A stretch of DNA of 64,000 bases from contig JAJFGZ010000076.1 in the NCBI GenBank assembly GCA_021775855.1, positions 1-64,000 on the forward strand, read 5' to 3'. The notes under the pieces are model-generated. The model saw only the letters and a program-made list of their open reading frames with translations, ran no database searches and was not told the origin of the DNA. Shown piece by piece: positions 38,573 through 48,334 of the stretch (its first letter is position 1; each line of letters begins with the position of its first letter). The DNA comes from Hyphomicrobiales bacterium (GTDB taxonomy: Bacteria > Pseudomonadota > Alphaproteobacteria > Rhizobiales > NORP267). The translations under genes were made by a program, and so were the position numbers.

Positions 38573-39205
38573 ATGGCACGCGCATTCGCGGAAATCGCAT
38601 TTACCCCCGCCGTTCTGGATATCCAAAACCAGCAGGGCTCGGCGTCCAGCTACGCAAAATTTCTGACCCCCGATGCCGATCGCGGCGATCAATTAGGCGA
38701 AGCGGAGGCGGAATTCATTTCCGACCGCGACGGGTTTTACCAGGCGACGGTATCCGAATCCGGCTGGCCATACGTTCAGTTTCGTGGCGGCCCCGCCGGG
38801 TTCCTCAAAATACTCGACGGCAAGACCATCGCCTACGCCGATTTTCGCGGCAACCGGCAATATGTCAGTGCCGGCAATCTGACCGGTAACGACCGGGTGT
38901 CGCTGATCCTGATGGACTACCCGAACCGCCGCCGGCTGAAGATCTGGGGGCGCGCTAAGCTGGTTGAAAATCAGGATAACCCTGACCTTCTGGCCAAGCT
39001 CCAGATCGAGGGTTACCGGGGCCTGCCCGAGCGCGCGGTTGTGATCTCGGTCGAAGCCTTTGACTGGAACTGCCCGCAGCACATTCCGCAGCGCCTGACA
39101 TTGCCGGAACTGGAGCCGTATCTCGCCGGTATGCGTGATCAGATTTCCAGCCTGACGGACGAAAACCGAATTCTGAAAGCCGAACTAGGACAGAGCAACG
39201 ACTGA
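38573..39205 (+). CDS. Pyridoxamine 5'-phosphate oxidase family (FMN-binding split barrel) protein
   Basis: EFISDRDGFYQATVSESGWPYVQFRGGPAGFLKILDGKTIAYADFRGNRQYVSAGNL. Confidence 0.87.
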   Translation: MARAFAEIAFTPAVLDIQNQQGSASSYAKFLTPDADRGDQLGEAEAEFISDRDGFYQATVSESGWPYVQFRGGPAGFLKILDGKTIAYADFRGNRQYVSAGNLTGNDRVSLILMDYPNRRRLKIWGRAKLVENQDNPDLLAKLQIEGYRGLPERAVVISVEAFDWNCPQHIPQRLTLPELEPYLAGMRDQISSLTDENRILKAELGQSND

Positions 39206-39259
39206 CATGGATCGGGCATTGCGTGGCGCAACGCCCACTACATTATGAAGGAGAGGGCA

Positions 39260-40231
39260 ATGCCCAAAATTTTCCAAACCCTGCTGGCCGCCGGTCTGCT
39301 TGCATCTACACTCGCAGTTCCCGTCACCACCTTGGCGCTGACGGCTGATCCGATCGAGATAACCGAACCGAACCAAGTTCAATTTCGCTCGGAGACCATC
39401 GACGGCGTTAAAATCGCCTACCGCGAAGCCGGAGACCCCGACAACCCGACCGTGCTGCTCCTACACGGTTTCCCGACATCGTCCCATATGTTCCGCAATC
39501 TCATTCCGGAGCTGGCGGAGCGGTTCCATGTGCTGGCCCCGGATTACCCAGGATTTGGCGCATCCGGCATGCTGCCAGCGGCGGAGTTCGAATATTCGTT
39601 TGCCAACATTGCCGACATGATGACGACGCTGCTGGACCGCAAAGGTGTCGATCGTTACGCGGTCTATATGATGGATTACGGGGCACCTGTCGGGTACCGG
39701 ATGTTTGCTGCTGACCCTGAACGGGTATCCGGCTTCATCATCCAGAACGGCAATGCCTATGAGGAGGGCCTGCTCGAATTCTGGGACCCGCTGCGTGCCT
39801 ATTGGGCCGACCCGTCGGTTGAAAACGGCGATGCGCTGCGCGGGTTTTTAACGCTGGACATCACCAAATGGCAGTTCACCCATGGCACCCAAAACCCAGA
39901 ACTCGTCAGCCCCGATAATTACTGGCATGTTCAATATCTACTGGATCGGCCCGGCAACCAGGAAGTCCAGCTCGAACTATTTCTCGACTACGGCACAAAC
40001 CTCGCCGAATACCCCGTATGGCAGGGCTTGTTCCGCGATTACCAGCCGCCGGCACTTTTGATGTGGGGCAAGAACGATCAAATATTTCCTGAAGCCGGAG
40101 CCTATCCCTACCAGCGCGATTTGAACGATCTTGAATTCTATATCCTTGATACGGGCCATTTCGCCCTCGAAGAATACGGCCCCCAGATCGCGGCTCGCAT
40201 GGTGGATTTTCTGGACCGGATCAACAACTGA
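39260..40231 (+). CDS. Alpha/beta hydrolase (secreted, epoxide hydrolase/dehalogenase-like)
   Basis: Signal peptide; HGFPTSSHMFRNLIPELAERFHVLAPDYPGFG; Asp at the nucleophile elbow (MMDYGAPVG); LDTGHFALEE. Confidence 0.88.
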   Translation: MPKIFQTLLAAGLLASTLAVPVTTLALTADPIEITEPNQVQFRSETIDGVKIAYREAGDPDNPTVLLLHGFPTSSHMFRNLIPELAERFHVLAPDYPGFGASGMLPAAEFEYSFANIADMMTTLLDRKGVDRYAVYMMDYGAPVGYRMFAADPERVSGFIIQNGNAYEEGLLEFWDPLRAYWADPSVENGDALRGFLTLDITKWQFTHGTQNPELVSPDNYWHVQYLLDRPGNQEVQLELFLDYGTNLAEYPVWQGLFRDYQPPALLMWGKNDQIFPEAGAYPYQRDLNDLEFYILDTGHFALEEYGPQIAARMVDFLDRINN

Positions 40232-40266
40232 GCCGGCGCCTCGGCCCGCTAAACAAGCGAATGAGG

Positions 40267-40290
40267 CAATCCCGGTTAATCCCGGGATTG
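40267..40290 (+). terminator. Hairpin terminator
   Basis: CAATCCCGG-TTAATC-CCGGGATTG then TTTCGTTTG, downstream of the hydrolase. Confidence 0.55.
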
Positions 40291-40351
40291 TTTCGTTTGT
40301 GATGGTGATTGTCGCTTATACTCGATTCAATTTCCGGATTTGGAGGGGAGC

Positions 40352-41107
40352 ATGAGCGAACAAGCCGCCAATTACGATCAGCGCGAGCGCTACGACGCGC
40401 TGATGGATGTGATCCGCAACCGCATGACGGTGCGGGCGTTTGACCCCGATTATCAGGTGCCGGAGGAGCATTATTCGATGATCCTGGAGGCGGCGCGGCA
40501 TGGCCCGTCCGGCGCCAACGCCCAGCCTTGGCATTTTATTGTTGTAACGGAGCCTGACATCAAACAGGGCATCGCTGACTATTTTGTCGCCGAGCAGCGG
40601 ATCCGCGCCAAACTCAAGATGAAATTCCCGACGCCCAATTATTCGGGCCTCGCCACCGCCCCGGGTCTGATTGTGGTGGCGTCGGATTTTCGCTGGGTGC
40701 GCGCTTTCCCCACCCTCAAAGACGACACGTCCGAGCTGAACGCCATGTATATCGAGAATGCCGAACGGATCCTTTTGCAGAGCGTCGCGGCTGCCACCAT
40801 GTCGGCGCATCTGGCGGCGGCAGCGCTCGGGTACAATGTCTGGTGGGTGACTGCGATCGGGCAAGAAAAGGCGCAGGACGCCATGCGCCCGCTGCTCGGC
40901 ATCCCAGACGATCTCTCGATCCTCGACATCATGTGTTTCGGCCCTCCCCTGAAGGCGCCCTACAAGCGCTGGAAGAAGGAGCTTGGCGATATCATGAGCA
41001 CCAATACATTCGATATGGCGCAGCATATGTCGGATGAGGAACTCGACGACTGGATCAAAAACCAGCGCCACAAGGTGATGTACAAGGACGCCGAGAATAT
41101 CGACTAG
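40352..41107 (+). CDS. Nitroreductase family protein
   Basis: VIRNRMTVRAFDPDYQVPEEHYSMILEAARHGPSGANAQPWHFIVV; LGYNVWWVTAIGQEKAQDAMRPLLGIPDDLSIL. Confidence 0.9.
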   Translation: MSEQAANYDQRERYDALMDVIRNRMTVRAFDPDYQVPEEHYSMILEAARHGPSGANAQPWHFIVVTEPDIKQGIADYFVAEQRIRAKLKMKFPTPNYSGLATAPGLIVVASDFRWVRAFPTLKDDTSELNAMYIENAERILLQSVAAATMSAHLAAAALGYNVWWVTAIGQEKAQDAMRPLLGIPDDLSILDIMCFGPPLKAPYKRWKKELGDIMSTNTFDMAQHMSDEELDDWIKNQRHKVMYKDAENID

Positions 41108-41496
41108 CGCGTTTTACATTGTCGTTTCCGTTGCCAACCATCTCTATCCCCCGATTAATTGGACAGGCCTAACGCCACCGCCCATGTCCGCGCGACCGGA
41201 TTTAGGTACAAAAACACCTAAAACACTTGCATTATGAAAGTTAATGTCCTAAACGGTATTTAACTTGCAAAACGCAATTGTTTTGCTGAAAACCAGACCC
41301 GGGAACTTTGGGATCATGAACGAACAGAATGAAACCAGATGCAATGTCTGATCGAATTTTGTCGTTCGCATGCAGTCAATGGGATTTGCTTCCGCCGGAG
41401 CGCGGACCATTCTCAGATCAATTATCCTCAATCAGTCCGAATTAGACAAAAATTGGCGGATCGATGCCCGGGCCTTACAAGATAAGGAAACGGAAC

Positions 41497-42213
41497 ATGA
41501 ATAGGTATGTAGAAAAACTCCGAACCGCAGCTTTCGCGGTATTGATCGCTGCAACTACCTCGCCTGGCGCAATCCTGGCCGAACCAGCGGGAGGATCGAT
41601 CAAATTACTGACTACTCAATTTGAGCCCAGACAGGTTGTTCAGGTCGAAGTTGGCGAATTTCATTTCGTTCCGGGACAGGTGGCACCGATCCACACCCAC
41701 GTGGCGCCCTCGGTCGGGTATGTTACCAAGGGTGCGATTATCTATCAGGTCGAAGGCGAAGCACCTCAAATTTTGCGCGAGGGCGATGCTTTTTTTGAGC
41801 CTGCCGGCCCGCGAATGCTGCGTTTTGACAATTTGTCCGCAACCGATGAAGCCATTTTCGTCGATTTCAATCTGGAGCAAGTCGGTGAACCGTTCATTGT
41901 TTTCGAGGCGCCGCCAACCGAAGCGATTGATCGCCGGGCACAACCAACCTTTGCGCTTGATGGCAGCACTTTGGAGAGCGTGGATATTTATACCAACGAG
42001 GTGGCAATTGGTGAATCACTGGAACTGGAAAACCTTGTGCCAACGTTCGGTCTGGTCAGCGAAGGCGTCGTCGAGCTTCTGATAGACGAACAACCAGCGC
42101 AACGCATCGCCGCTGGTCAGAGCTTTGCCCTTATCGACGCCGGTTCATCGGTCACAATCGTCAATGCCTCGTCCGAAGTGCGGGCCAGAATTGTCACGTT
42201 TGTGGCCCGCTAA
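41497..42213 (+). CDS. Secreted cupin-domain protein
   Basis: Signal peptide; FHFVPGQVAPIHTHVAPSVGYVTKGAIIYQVEGEAPQILREGDAFFEPAGP; second beta-rich half. Confidence 0.82.
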   Translation: MNRYVEKLRTAAFAVLIAATTSPGAILAEPAGGSIKLLTTQFEPRQVVQVEVGEFHFVPGQVAPIHTHVAPSVGYVTKGAIIYQVEGEAPQILREGDAFFEPAGPRMLRFDNLSATDEAIFVDFNLEQVGEPFIVFEAPPTEAIDRRAQPTFALDGSTLESVDIYTNEVAIGESLELENLVPTFGLVSEGVVELLIDEQPAQRIAAGQSFALIDAGSSVTIVNASSEVRARIVTFVAR

Positions 42214-42220
42214 ATCAGAG

Positions 42221-42254
42221 CGTAAAGCGGCGGTCCAAGGTCCGCCGCTTTACG
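42221..42254. terminator. Perfect 13-bp stem-loop downstream of secreted cupin gene
   Basis: CGTAAAGCGGCGG-TCCAAGGT-CCGCCGCTTTACG; no T tract. Confidence 0.5.
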
Positions 42255-42356
42255 ACCCATCGTTGACCAACGCGGTATGGTTGGGATGGGAGCACATTCG
42301 TCTGGCGATGGGCCCGGCATACTTCTGGGCGAAGATTGACCAACGTGCTCCCGAAT

Positions 42357-42379
42357 GCCGACAGGTATTCACTGTCGGC
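42357..42379 (-). terminator. Stem-loop at 3' end of the 42386-42820 gene
   Basis: GCCGACAG-GTATTCA-CTGTCGGC perfect 8-bp stem. Confidence 0.35.
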
Positions 42380-42385
42380 GTTCAC

Positions 42386-42820
42386 CTAATTCCCGGCTGG
42401 GATAAAATCGCGGGGACCGTGCTGGTGGATGTAGATAAGACAATCCTGCGATCCTTCACACCGATCGCCATGGTCGTCGCCACCCGGCTGAAAAACGTAG
42501 CCGCCGGAGGTCATCGATCTGGTGTCATCCTCACCGAATGTATGCACCCAATTCCCCTGAATCGACAGCCCGTGATAGTCAAATGTGTGGCTATGCCGGG
42601 GTGCGGCGACGCCGGCATCGATCTTCACGATCATACCGTATTCGTCGGCCGTCCAATCTCCCCAAACCAACGCAAAAGATAGTCCCGGGCCGCCCTGGAC
42701 CCATTCAAGACCGTCAACAGATTGGCTCATATTTTCTTGCGCAGTGGCAGCGGGCAGCAATAGCAAACTCATGGCCGCTCCGGTGATGAATGGGCGGTAA
42801 ATCTTTGATAAAATCGTCAT
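42386..42820 (-). CDS. Secreted cupin-like protein (DUF4437-like)
   Basis: Signal peptide MTILSKIYRPFITGAAMSLLLLPAATAQE; KIDAGVAAPRHSHTFDYHGLSIQGNWVHTF...GGYVFQPGGDDHGDRC. Confidence 0.75.
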   Translation of the reverse strand: MTILSKIYRPFITGAAMSLLLLPAATAQENMSQSVDGLEWVQGGPGLSFALVWGDWTADEYGMIVKIDAGVAAPRHSHTFDYHGLSIQGNWVHTFGEDDTRSMTSGGYVFQPGGDDHGDRCEGSQDCLIYIHQHGPRDFIPAGN

Positions 42821-42948
42821 AACAGTCTCCTGATTTAATTGTAGCAGCGGGATATTCGGCTGCATTGTTGGACTGAAAGACATATTGTCTTTGCCTAGTT
42901 CGCTAAAAACCGTTGATTTTACACGAGATTTATGCAAATTTTGCATAG

Positions 42949-43842
42949 ATGACTGATTTATCGAACCTGCAGGTATTTGCCCGTGTGGTGGAAGATGGCA
43001 GTTTTTCATCGGCAGCCCGGTTCCTGGGGACGACCCCATCCTCGATCTCGCGAAAAATCTCGCAATTGGAGAACGAGCTTGGTGCGCGGCTGTTTCACCG
43101 CACGACGCGCAAGCAGAGCCTGACCGAGGCGGGCGAGATTTACCTGCAGCATGCCCGGCGCATTGTCACCGATCTTGAGGACGCGCGTCTCGCCGTGGGT
43201 CGATTTGCGGGGACACCCTCCGGCAGCCTGCACGTGACAGCGGAAGCCGATTTTGCGGTGGCATTTATCGCGAAAATTCTCCCTGATTTTCTGGACCTCC
43301 ATCCGGACGTGAAAATTCGCCTCACGCTTAGCACCCGGCAGCTCGATCTGGTTGACAGCGGCTTTGATCTCGCCATCCGCATTGGTCATCTGGAAGATTC
43401 AAGTCTGATTGCCCGAAAAATAACGGAGAGCCGCGAACTGATGTGTGCCAGCCCGGGTTATCTCACCAAACACGGCGCACCGAAACACCCCAACGAACTT
43501 GAAATTCACGATTGCCTGTCGTTTCGGACCGGACCCGAAAAGAATTATTGGCGGTTCGAATTGACCGGGAGTCGGCTCGACGTGCCTATTTCGGGTCCGA
43601 TTAACGTCAACAACCTAACTTTTTTGCGAGACAGCGCTTTGGCCGGCCTCGGGATCATCGTGGTCCCCACATGGATGATCCGCGATGAGTTGACGCGAGG
43701 CCTGCTTGTCCCTGTGCTCGAAGATTTCCCCCGCGACCCCGCCAGCCTGCCGGTCCATGCCGTTTTCGCCAACAATCGTCACCTGGCACCCAAAGTTCGC
43801 GCGTTTGTGGATTTCCTCGTGGAGCGGATGAAGGGGCTGTGA
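42949..43842 (+). CDS. LysR family transcriptional regulator
   Basis: MTDLSNLQVFARVVEDGSFSSAARFLGTTPSSISRKISQLENELGARLFHRTTRKQSLTEAG. Confidence 0.93.
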   Translation: MTDLSNLQVFARVVEDGSFSSAARFLGTTPSSISRKISQLENELGARLFHRTTRKQSLTEAGEIYLQHARRIVTDLEDARLAVGRFAGTPSGSLHVTAEADFAVAFIAKILPDFLDLHPDVKIRLTLSTRQLDLVDSGFDLAIRIGHLEDSSLIARKITESRELMCASPGYLTKHGAPKHPNELEIHDCLSFRTGPEKNYWRFELTGSRLDVPISGPINVNNLTFLRDSALAGLGIIVVPTWMIRDELTRGLLVPVLEDFPRDPASLPVHAVFANNRHLAPKVRAFVDFLVERMKGL

Positions 43843-43864
43843 TCGCAACGCATCTATCCCTGAC

Positions 43865-44001
43865 CGTGATTCCGGCGGACGCCGAAATCCAGCGCATAGG
43901 TGCCAAGCGGTAGTCGGTAAGAAAACTGGATCCCGGATCGCGCAGCGGATCAAAACCGGGGCCAGCAAACCATCATGGCCGCCGCCTGTCCGGGATGATG
44001 G
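43865..44001. repeat. Degenerate intergenic palindromic repeat (VIPAxAGIQ-type)
   Basis: ATTCCGGCGGACGCCGAAATCCA ... TGGATCCCGGATCGCGCAGCGGATC ... TCCGGGATGATGG, like dispersed repeats whose translation reads VIPAxAGIQ. Confidence 0.55.
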
Positions 44002-44024
44002 CATTGGGTTGCGCAAACCTTCCC

Positions 44025-45926
44025 CTACACGAGATACCCGCCATCCTTCAAATGCGCCAGAATATCATCCGCCAGGTCGTCCGCTGAGCGCTCGGTGGTA
44101 TCAACGCGGATTTCGGGATTTTCGGGGTGTTCGTAGGGTGAATCTATGCCGGTGAAATTTTTCAAATCACCCGCAATGGCCTTTTTATAGAGGCCCTTGG
44201 GGTCGCGCTGCTGGCAAACTTCGATGGGGGTCTCGGTGTAGATTTCGATGAATTCGTCTTTCTCCAGCAGATCGCGGGCCATTTGCCTCTCAGACCGGAA
44301 CGGCGAGATGAATGAGACCAGCACGATCAGGCCGGCATCGACGAATAGCTTCGTAGTCTCGCCGATGCGACGGATATTCTCGACCCGGTCCACGTCGGTA
44401 AAGCCCAGATCGCGGTTCAGGCCGTGGCGCACATTATCACCGTCGAGCAGGTAGGTATGACGCCCGGCGGCCTGGAGTTTCTTCTCCAGCACATTGGCAA
44501 TCGTGGACTTGCCGGAGCCCGACAGGCCGGTAAACCACAATGCGCAAGCGCGCTGGCCCTTTTGTTCCGAGCGCGCTTTCTTGCTGATGTCGAGCGCCTG
44601 GACATGGATGTTGGTGGCGCGGCGCAGCCCGAACGAGATCATGCCGGCGGCGACCGTAGCGTTGGTCAGCCGGTCGATCAGGATGAAGGCGCCGGTCTCG
44701 CGATTGTCCTTATAGGCATCGAACGCGATCGGTTCCGAGAGCGACAGGTTACAAAAGCCGATCTCGTTCATGTTGAGGGTCTTGGCCGCAAGTTCGCGAA
44801 AATTATCGATCCCGATCCGGTGTTTCAGCTCGGTCACCGTGGCAGTCACTGTCTGCGTGCCGCACTTCATTTTGTAGGAGCGTCCGGGGAGTAATTCTTC
44901 GTCCCCCATCCACACAATATGCGCGGCGACCTGATCGGAGACGTCCGGCCGGGCGTCGGCTGCGACCAGCAGATCTCCCCGGCTGATATCGATCTCGTCG
45001 TCGAGCGTGATGGTGATCGCCTCGCCAGGGCCGGCCTCGGACAGATTGCCATCCGCCGTGACAATCTTGCTGATCGCCGCGCCGCGCCCGGTCTTTGCAA
45101 CAACAATCTGGTCACCCGGTTTGACGTGGCCCGAGGCGATGGTGCCGGAATACCCGCGAAAATCGGAATCGGGCCGGTTGACCCACTGGACCGCCATACG
45201 GAACGGTCCCTTGTCGCGCCGTAATCCAACCTGGACATTTTCCAGGAAGTCCAAAAGGCAGGGACCGTCGTACCAGGGCGTGTTCCCGCCAGGTTCGATC
45301 ACATTGTCGCCGTAGCGGGCCGAAATCGGGATCGCCTGGAGGGTTTTGAAATCGAATTGATCCACAAGACCGCGATAGGACGCAACGATGTCGTCGAAGC
45401 GTTCCTGGGCATAGTCAACCAGATCGATCTTGTTCACGGCCAGCACCACGTGGCGGATACCGATCAGCGAGGCGAGATAAGAATGTCGCCGGGTCTGGGT
45501 CAGGATCCCGGTGCGGGCATCAACAAGGATGATCGCGAGATCCGAATTGGAGGCCGCGGTCACCATGTTGCGGGTATATTGTTCGTGGCCCGGCGCGTCG
45601 GCGATCGTGAATTTGCGCTTGCCGGTCGAGAAAAACCGATAGGCGACGTCGATCGTGATGCCCTGCTCGCGCTCGGCCTGGAGGCCATCGACCAACAGCG
45701 CCAGATCAAACTCCTCGTCGCCCGTGGTGCCGTGCTTCTCGGTGTCGCTGCGCAGCGTATCAAGCTGGTCGTCGAACAATAACTTGGTATCGTAGAGCAG
45801 CCGCCCGATCAGGGTCGATTTGCCATCATCGACGCTGCCACAGGTCATAACCCGCAGGGTATCCTTCATATCCTGGTCCGCTAGGATCGTGTTTCCAGCG
45901 GAGCCCTGTTTCGTTGACACGTTCAT
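44025..45926 (-). CDS. cysNC: Bifunctional sulfate adenylyltransferase subunit 1 / adenylylsulfate kinase
   Basis: [32 protein letters not shown]-terminal APS kinase [34 protein letters not shown]; start at MNVSTKQGS, not in the repeat. Confidence 0.95.
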   Translation of the reverse strand: MNVSTKQGSAGNTILADQDMKDTLRVMTCGSVDDGKSTLIGRLLYDTKLLFDDQLDTLRSDTEKHGTTGDEEFDLALLVDGLQAEREQGITIDVAYRFFSTGKRKFTIADAPGHEQYTRNMVTAASNSDLAIILVDARTGILTQTRRHSYLASLIGIRHVVLAVNKIDLVDYAQERFDDIVASYRGLVDQFDFKTLQAIPISARYGDNVIEPGGNTPWYDGPCLLDFLENVQVGLRRDKGPFRMAVQWVNRPDSDFRGYSGTIASGHVKPGDQIVVAKTGRGAAISKIVTADGNLSEAGPGEAITITLDDEIDISRGDLLVAADARPDVSDQVAAHIVWMGDEELLPGRSYKMKCGTQTVTATVTELKHRIGIDNFRELAAKTLNMNEIGFCNLSLSEPIAFDAYKDNRETGAFILIDRLTNATVAAGMISFGLRRATNIHVQALDISKKARSEQKGQRACALWFTGLSGSGKSTIANVLEKKLQAAGRHTYLLDGDNVRHGLNRDLGFTDVDRVENIRRIGETTKLFVDAGLIVLVSFISPFRSERQMARDLLEKDEFIEIYTETPIEVCQQRDPKGLYKKAIAGDLKNFTGIDSPYEHPENPEIRVDTTERSADDLADDILAHLKDGGYLV

Positions 45927-45955
45927 TGGCACAATTCCACGTTTTGTGCGGCAGC

Positions 45956-45983
45956 TCTGGATTCCGGCGCTCGCCGGAATGAC
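45956..45983. repeat. VIPAxAGIQ-type palindromic repeat between cysD and cysNC
   Basis: TCTGGATTCCGGCGCTCGCCGGAATGAC with perfect ATTCCGGCG-CT-CGCCGGAAT; the in-frame extension reads [11 protein letters not shown]. Confidence 0.75.
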
Positions 45984-46003
45984 AGACATGGGCGGAGCAA
46001 CAT

Positions 46004-46903
46004 TTAAAAATACCCTTCGCGCTTTTTCTTCTCCATGGAGCCCGCCTCATCAACGTCGATCAACCGGCCCTGGCGCTCGGAGGATTTTATGGCGAGGGTC
46101 TCCTCGACGATTTTTCCAACCGTATCGGCAGATGACGGGATGGCACCCGTCAGCGGGTAGCATCCAAGGGTCCTGAACCGCACCGTCTTGGTGTCCACCA
46201 CTTCGTCGGGCTCAATCGGAAATCGCTCGTCATCAACCATGATCAGACTGCCATCGCGTTGGACGACGGGGCGCGGGGCGGCGAAATAGAGCGACGGAAT
46301 CGCGATATTTTCGCTCGCGATATATTGCCAGATATCCAGCTCGGTCCAGTTGGAGAGCGGGAAGACGCGGATCGACTCGCCCTTGTGGACCCGGGCGTTG
46401 AACAGGTTCCACAATTCCGGGCGCTGGTTTTTCGGGTCCCAGGAATGGTTCTTGTCGCGGAAGGAAAAGATCCGCTCCTTGGCGCGGGATTTTTCTTCGT
46501 CCCGGCGTGCGCCGCCAAAGGCCGCGTCGAAACCGTATGTGTCGAGCGCCTGCTTCAGCCCTTCGGTCTTCATGACGTGGGTATAATTGGCCGAGCCATG
46601 GTCGAACGGGTTGACGCCCCGGGCGACGCCGTCTTCGTTTGTATGGATGATCAGATCGAGGCCAAGGCGCGCGACCGTCTCGTCACGAAACGCAATCATC
46701 TCGCGGAATTTCCAGGTGGTATCCACGTGCAACAGGGGGAAAGGCAGCTTTGACGGATAAAACGCCTTCATCGCCAGGTGCAGCATGACGGACGAATCCT
46801 TGCCGATCGAATAGAGCATGACTGGCTTCTGAAATTCCGCCGCGACCTCGCGGAAAATCTCGATCGATTCGGCCTCGAGACGCTTCAAGTGTGATTGCTG
46901 CAT
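46004..46903 (-). CDS. cysD: Sulfate adenylyltransferase subunit 2
   Basis: [62 protein letters not shown]. Confidence 0.96.
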   Translation of the reverse strand: MQQSHLKRLEAESIEIFREVAAEFQKPVMLYSIGKDSSVMLHLAMKAFYPSKLPFPLLHVDTTWKFREMIAFRDETVARLGLDLIIHTNEDGVARGVNPFDHGSANYTHVMKTEGLKQALDTYGFDAAFGGARRDEEKSRAKERIFSFRDKNHSWDPKNQRPELWNLFNARVHKGESIRVFPLSNWTELDIWQYIASENIAIPSLYFAAPRPVVQRDGSLIMVDDERFPIEPDEVVDTKTVRFRTLGCYPLTGAIPSSADTVGKIVEETLAIKSSERQGRLIDVDEAGSMEKKKREGYF

Positions 46904-47161
46904 GCCTGACAAGGCCTGCTCCTGTGGTATCGATTGATCGTTCTTTATATGGAACGTTTAATAATTTTCCGTCGTTTGAGAAGTTTTTATCGCGAATTCT
47001 GCTCAGACACAAGACCCTCTTTTTGGCGACCGTTCTTTATATCAAACGGATCGGCGGCGTGGTTACGGAATCGCAAGATTTGCCTGCTATGGTTTTCACG
47101 CAATGAGCTGAAACCTGGCCATTTGCAGCGTAAATGTAACGAGTTAAGGCGTACAAATCCG

Positions 47162-48151
47162 ATGAACATTCTTGTAACCGGCGGGGCCGGGTATATTGGC
47201 AGTCACATGGTGCTTGAGTTGCTGGCGCGTGGCGACAAGGTCATTGTGCTGGACAATCTTTCAACCGGGTTCCGTTCCAACATAGCGAAAGGCGTCAAGC
47301 TGATTGTCGGCGATGTCGGCAACGAATCGCTGGTGGTCAAAACCTTGCGGCAACACGATATCGAAGCGGTTATCCATTTTGCCGGCTCGATCGTGGTTCC
47401 GGAATCGGTTTCAGACCCGCTCGGTTATTACTTCAACAACACGGTCAATTCGCGGGCGCTGCTGGCCGCCTGCATCAAGGCCGGGGTGAAGCGCTTCATT
47501 TTCTCGTCGACCGCCGCGGTTTACGGCAACCCGGAATCCGTACCCGTTATGGAGGACGCCCTGTTGGCGCCGATCTCGCCGTACGGGTCGTCAAAACTGA
47601 TGACCGAAACGATGCTCCAGGATACCAGCCTCGCGCATGATTTCCGTTATGTGGCTTTGCGTTATTTCAATGTTGCCGGAGCCGACCCCGAGGGCCGCAC
47701 CGGGCAGTCCACGGAACGCGCAACCCATCTGATCAAGGTGGCCTGCGAGGCGGCGATCGGCAAACGTACCCAACTTGATATTTTCGGCACCGACTATCCG
47801 ACCCCGGACGGCACCTGTGTCCGCGACTATATCCACGTCTCCGACTTGGCGCGGGCGCATGCCTGCGCGCTCACCTATCTTGGCGATGGCGGCGAAAGCC
47901 TGATCGCCAATTGTGGCTACGGCCACGGCTATTCGGTGCGCGAAGTGATCGACTCGGTCAAACAGGTTTCGGGTGTAAAGTTCAAGGTCCGCGAAGTTCC
48001 GCGCCGTGCCGGCGACCCGGCCTCCCTGATGGCGGGAACCGAGCGGGTACGCACCATCCTCGGCTGGAAGCCGGAACTCGACAATCTTGACGACATTGTC
48101 GCCCACGCCCTGAACTGGGAACAACACCTGCTGGCCAATCACGCTGCCTGA
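47162..48151 (+). CDS. galE: UDP-glucose 4-epimerase
   Basis: MNILVTGGAGYIGSHMVLELLARGDKV; SPYGSSKLMTE; YPTPDGTCVRDYIHVSDLA. Confidence 0.95.
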   Translation: MNILVTGGAGYIGSHMVLELLARGDKVIVLDNLSTGFRSNIAKGVKLIVGDVGNESLVVKTLRQHDIEAVIHFAGSIVVPESVSDPLGYYFNNTVNSRALLAACIKAGVKRFIFSSTAAVYGNPESVPVMEDALLAPISPYGSSKLMTETMLQDTSLAHDFRYVALRYFNVAGADPEGRTGQSTERATHLIKVACEAAIGKRTQLDIFGTDYPTPDGTCVRDYIHVSDLARAHACALTYLGDGGESLIANCGYGHGYSVREVIDSVKQVSGVKFKVREVPRRAGDPASLMAGTERVRTILGWKPELDNLDDIVAHALNWEQHLLANHAA

Positions 48152-48334
48152 TCCCAACTGATTTTCCGGTGACGGAGCATAGGATCGACAATTCTGGTTG
48201 GGGGCGCCTTCAACGATCAGCCTTGCCACCCAACAACGCAGAATCAAATTTTTGCCAATACAACACTTTACGATCCGGTAACAAATTGCGCCCATCTTTA
48301 CCGGGCGGGCGATTTCACCGATTCGGGGTTTCGC

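Noticed and set aside
41201-41286. Two 7-bp inverted repeats (TTTAGGT/ACCTAAA; GCAAAAC/GTTTTGC)
   Set aside because: Common by chance in AT-rich spacer; no T tract, partner regulator or repeat elsewhere seen
45927-45989. N-terminal extension of cysNC ([11 protein letters not shown]...)
   Set aside because: Translation of a palindromic intergenic repeat; domain starts after MNVSTKQG
46934-47161. N-terminal extension of the galE ORF
   Set aside because: GalE Rossmann motif begins at MNILVTGGAGYIGSH (47162); upstream residues look like untranslated intergenic DNA
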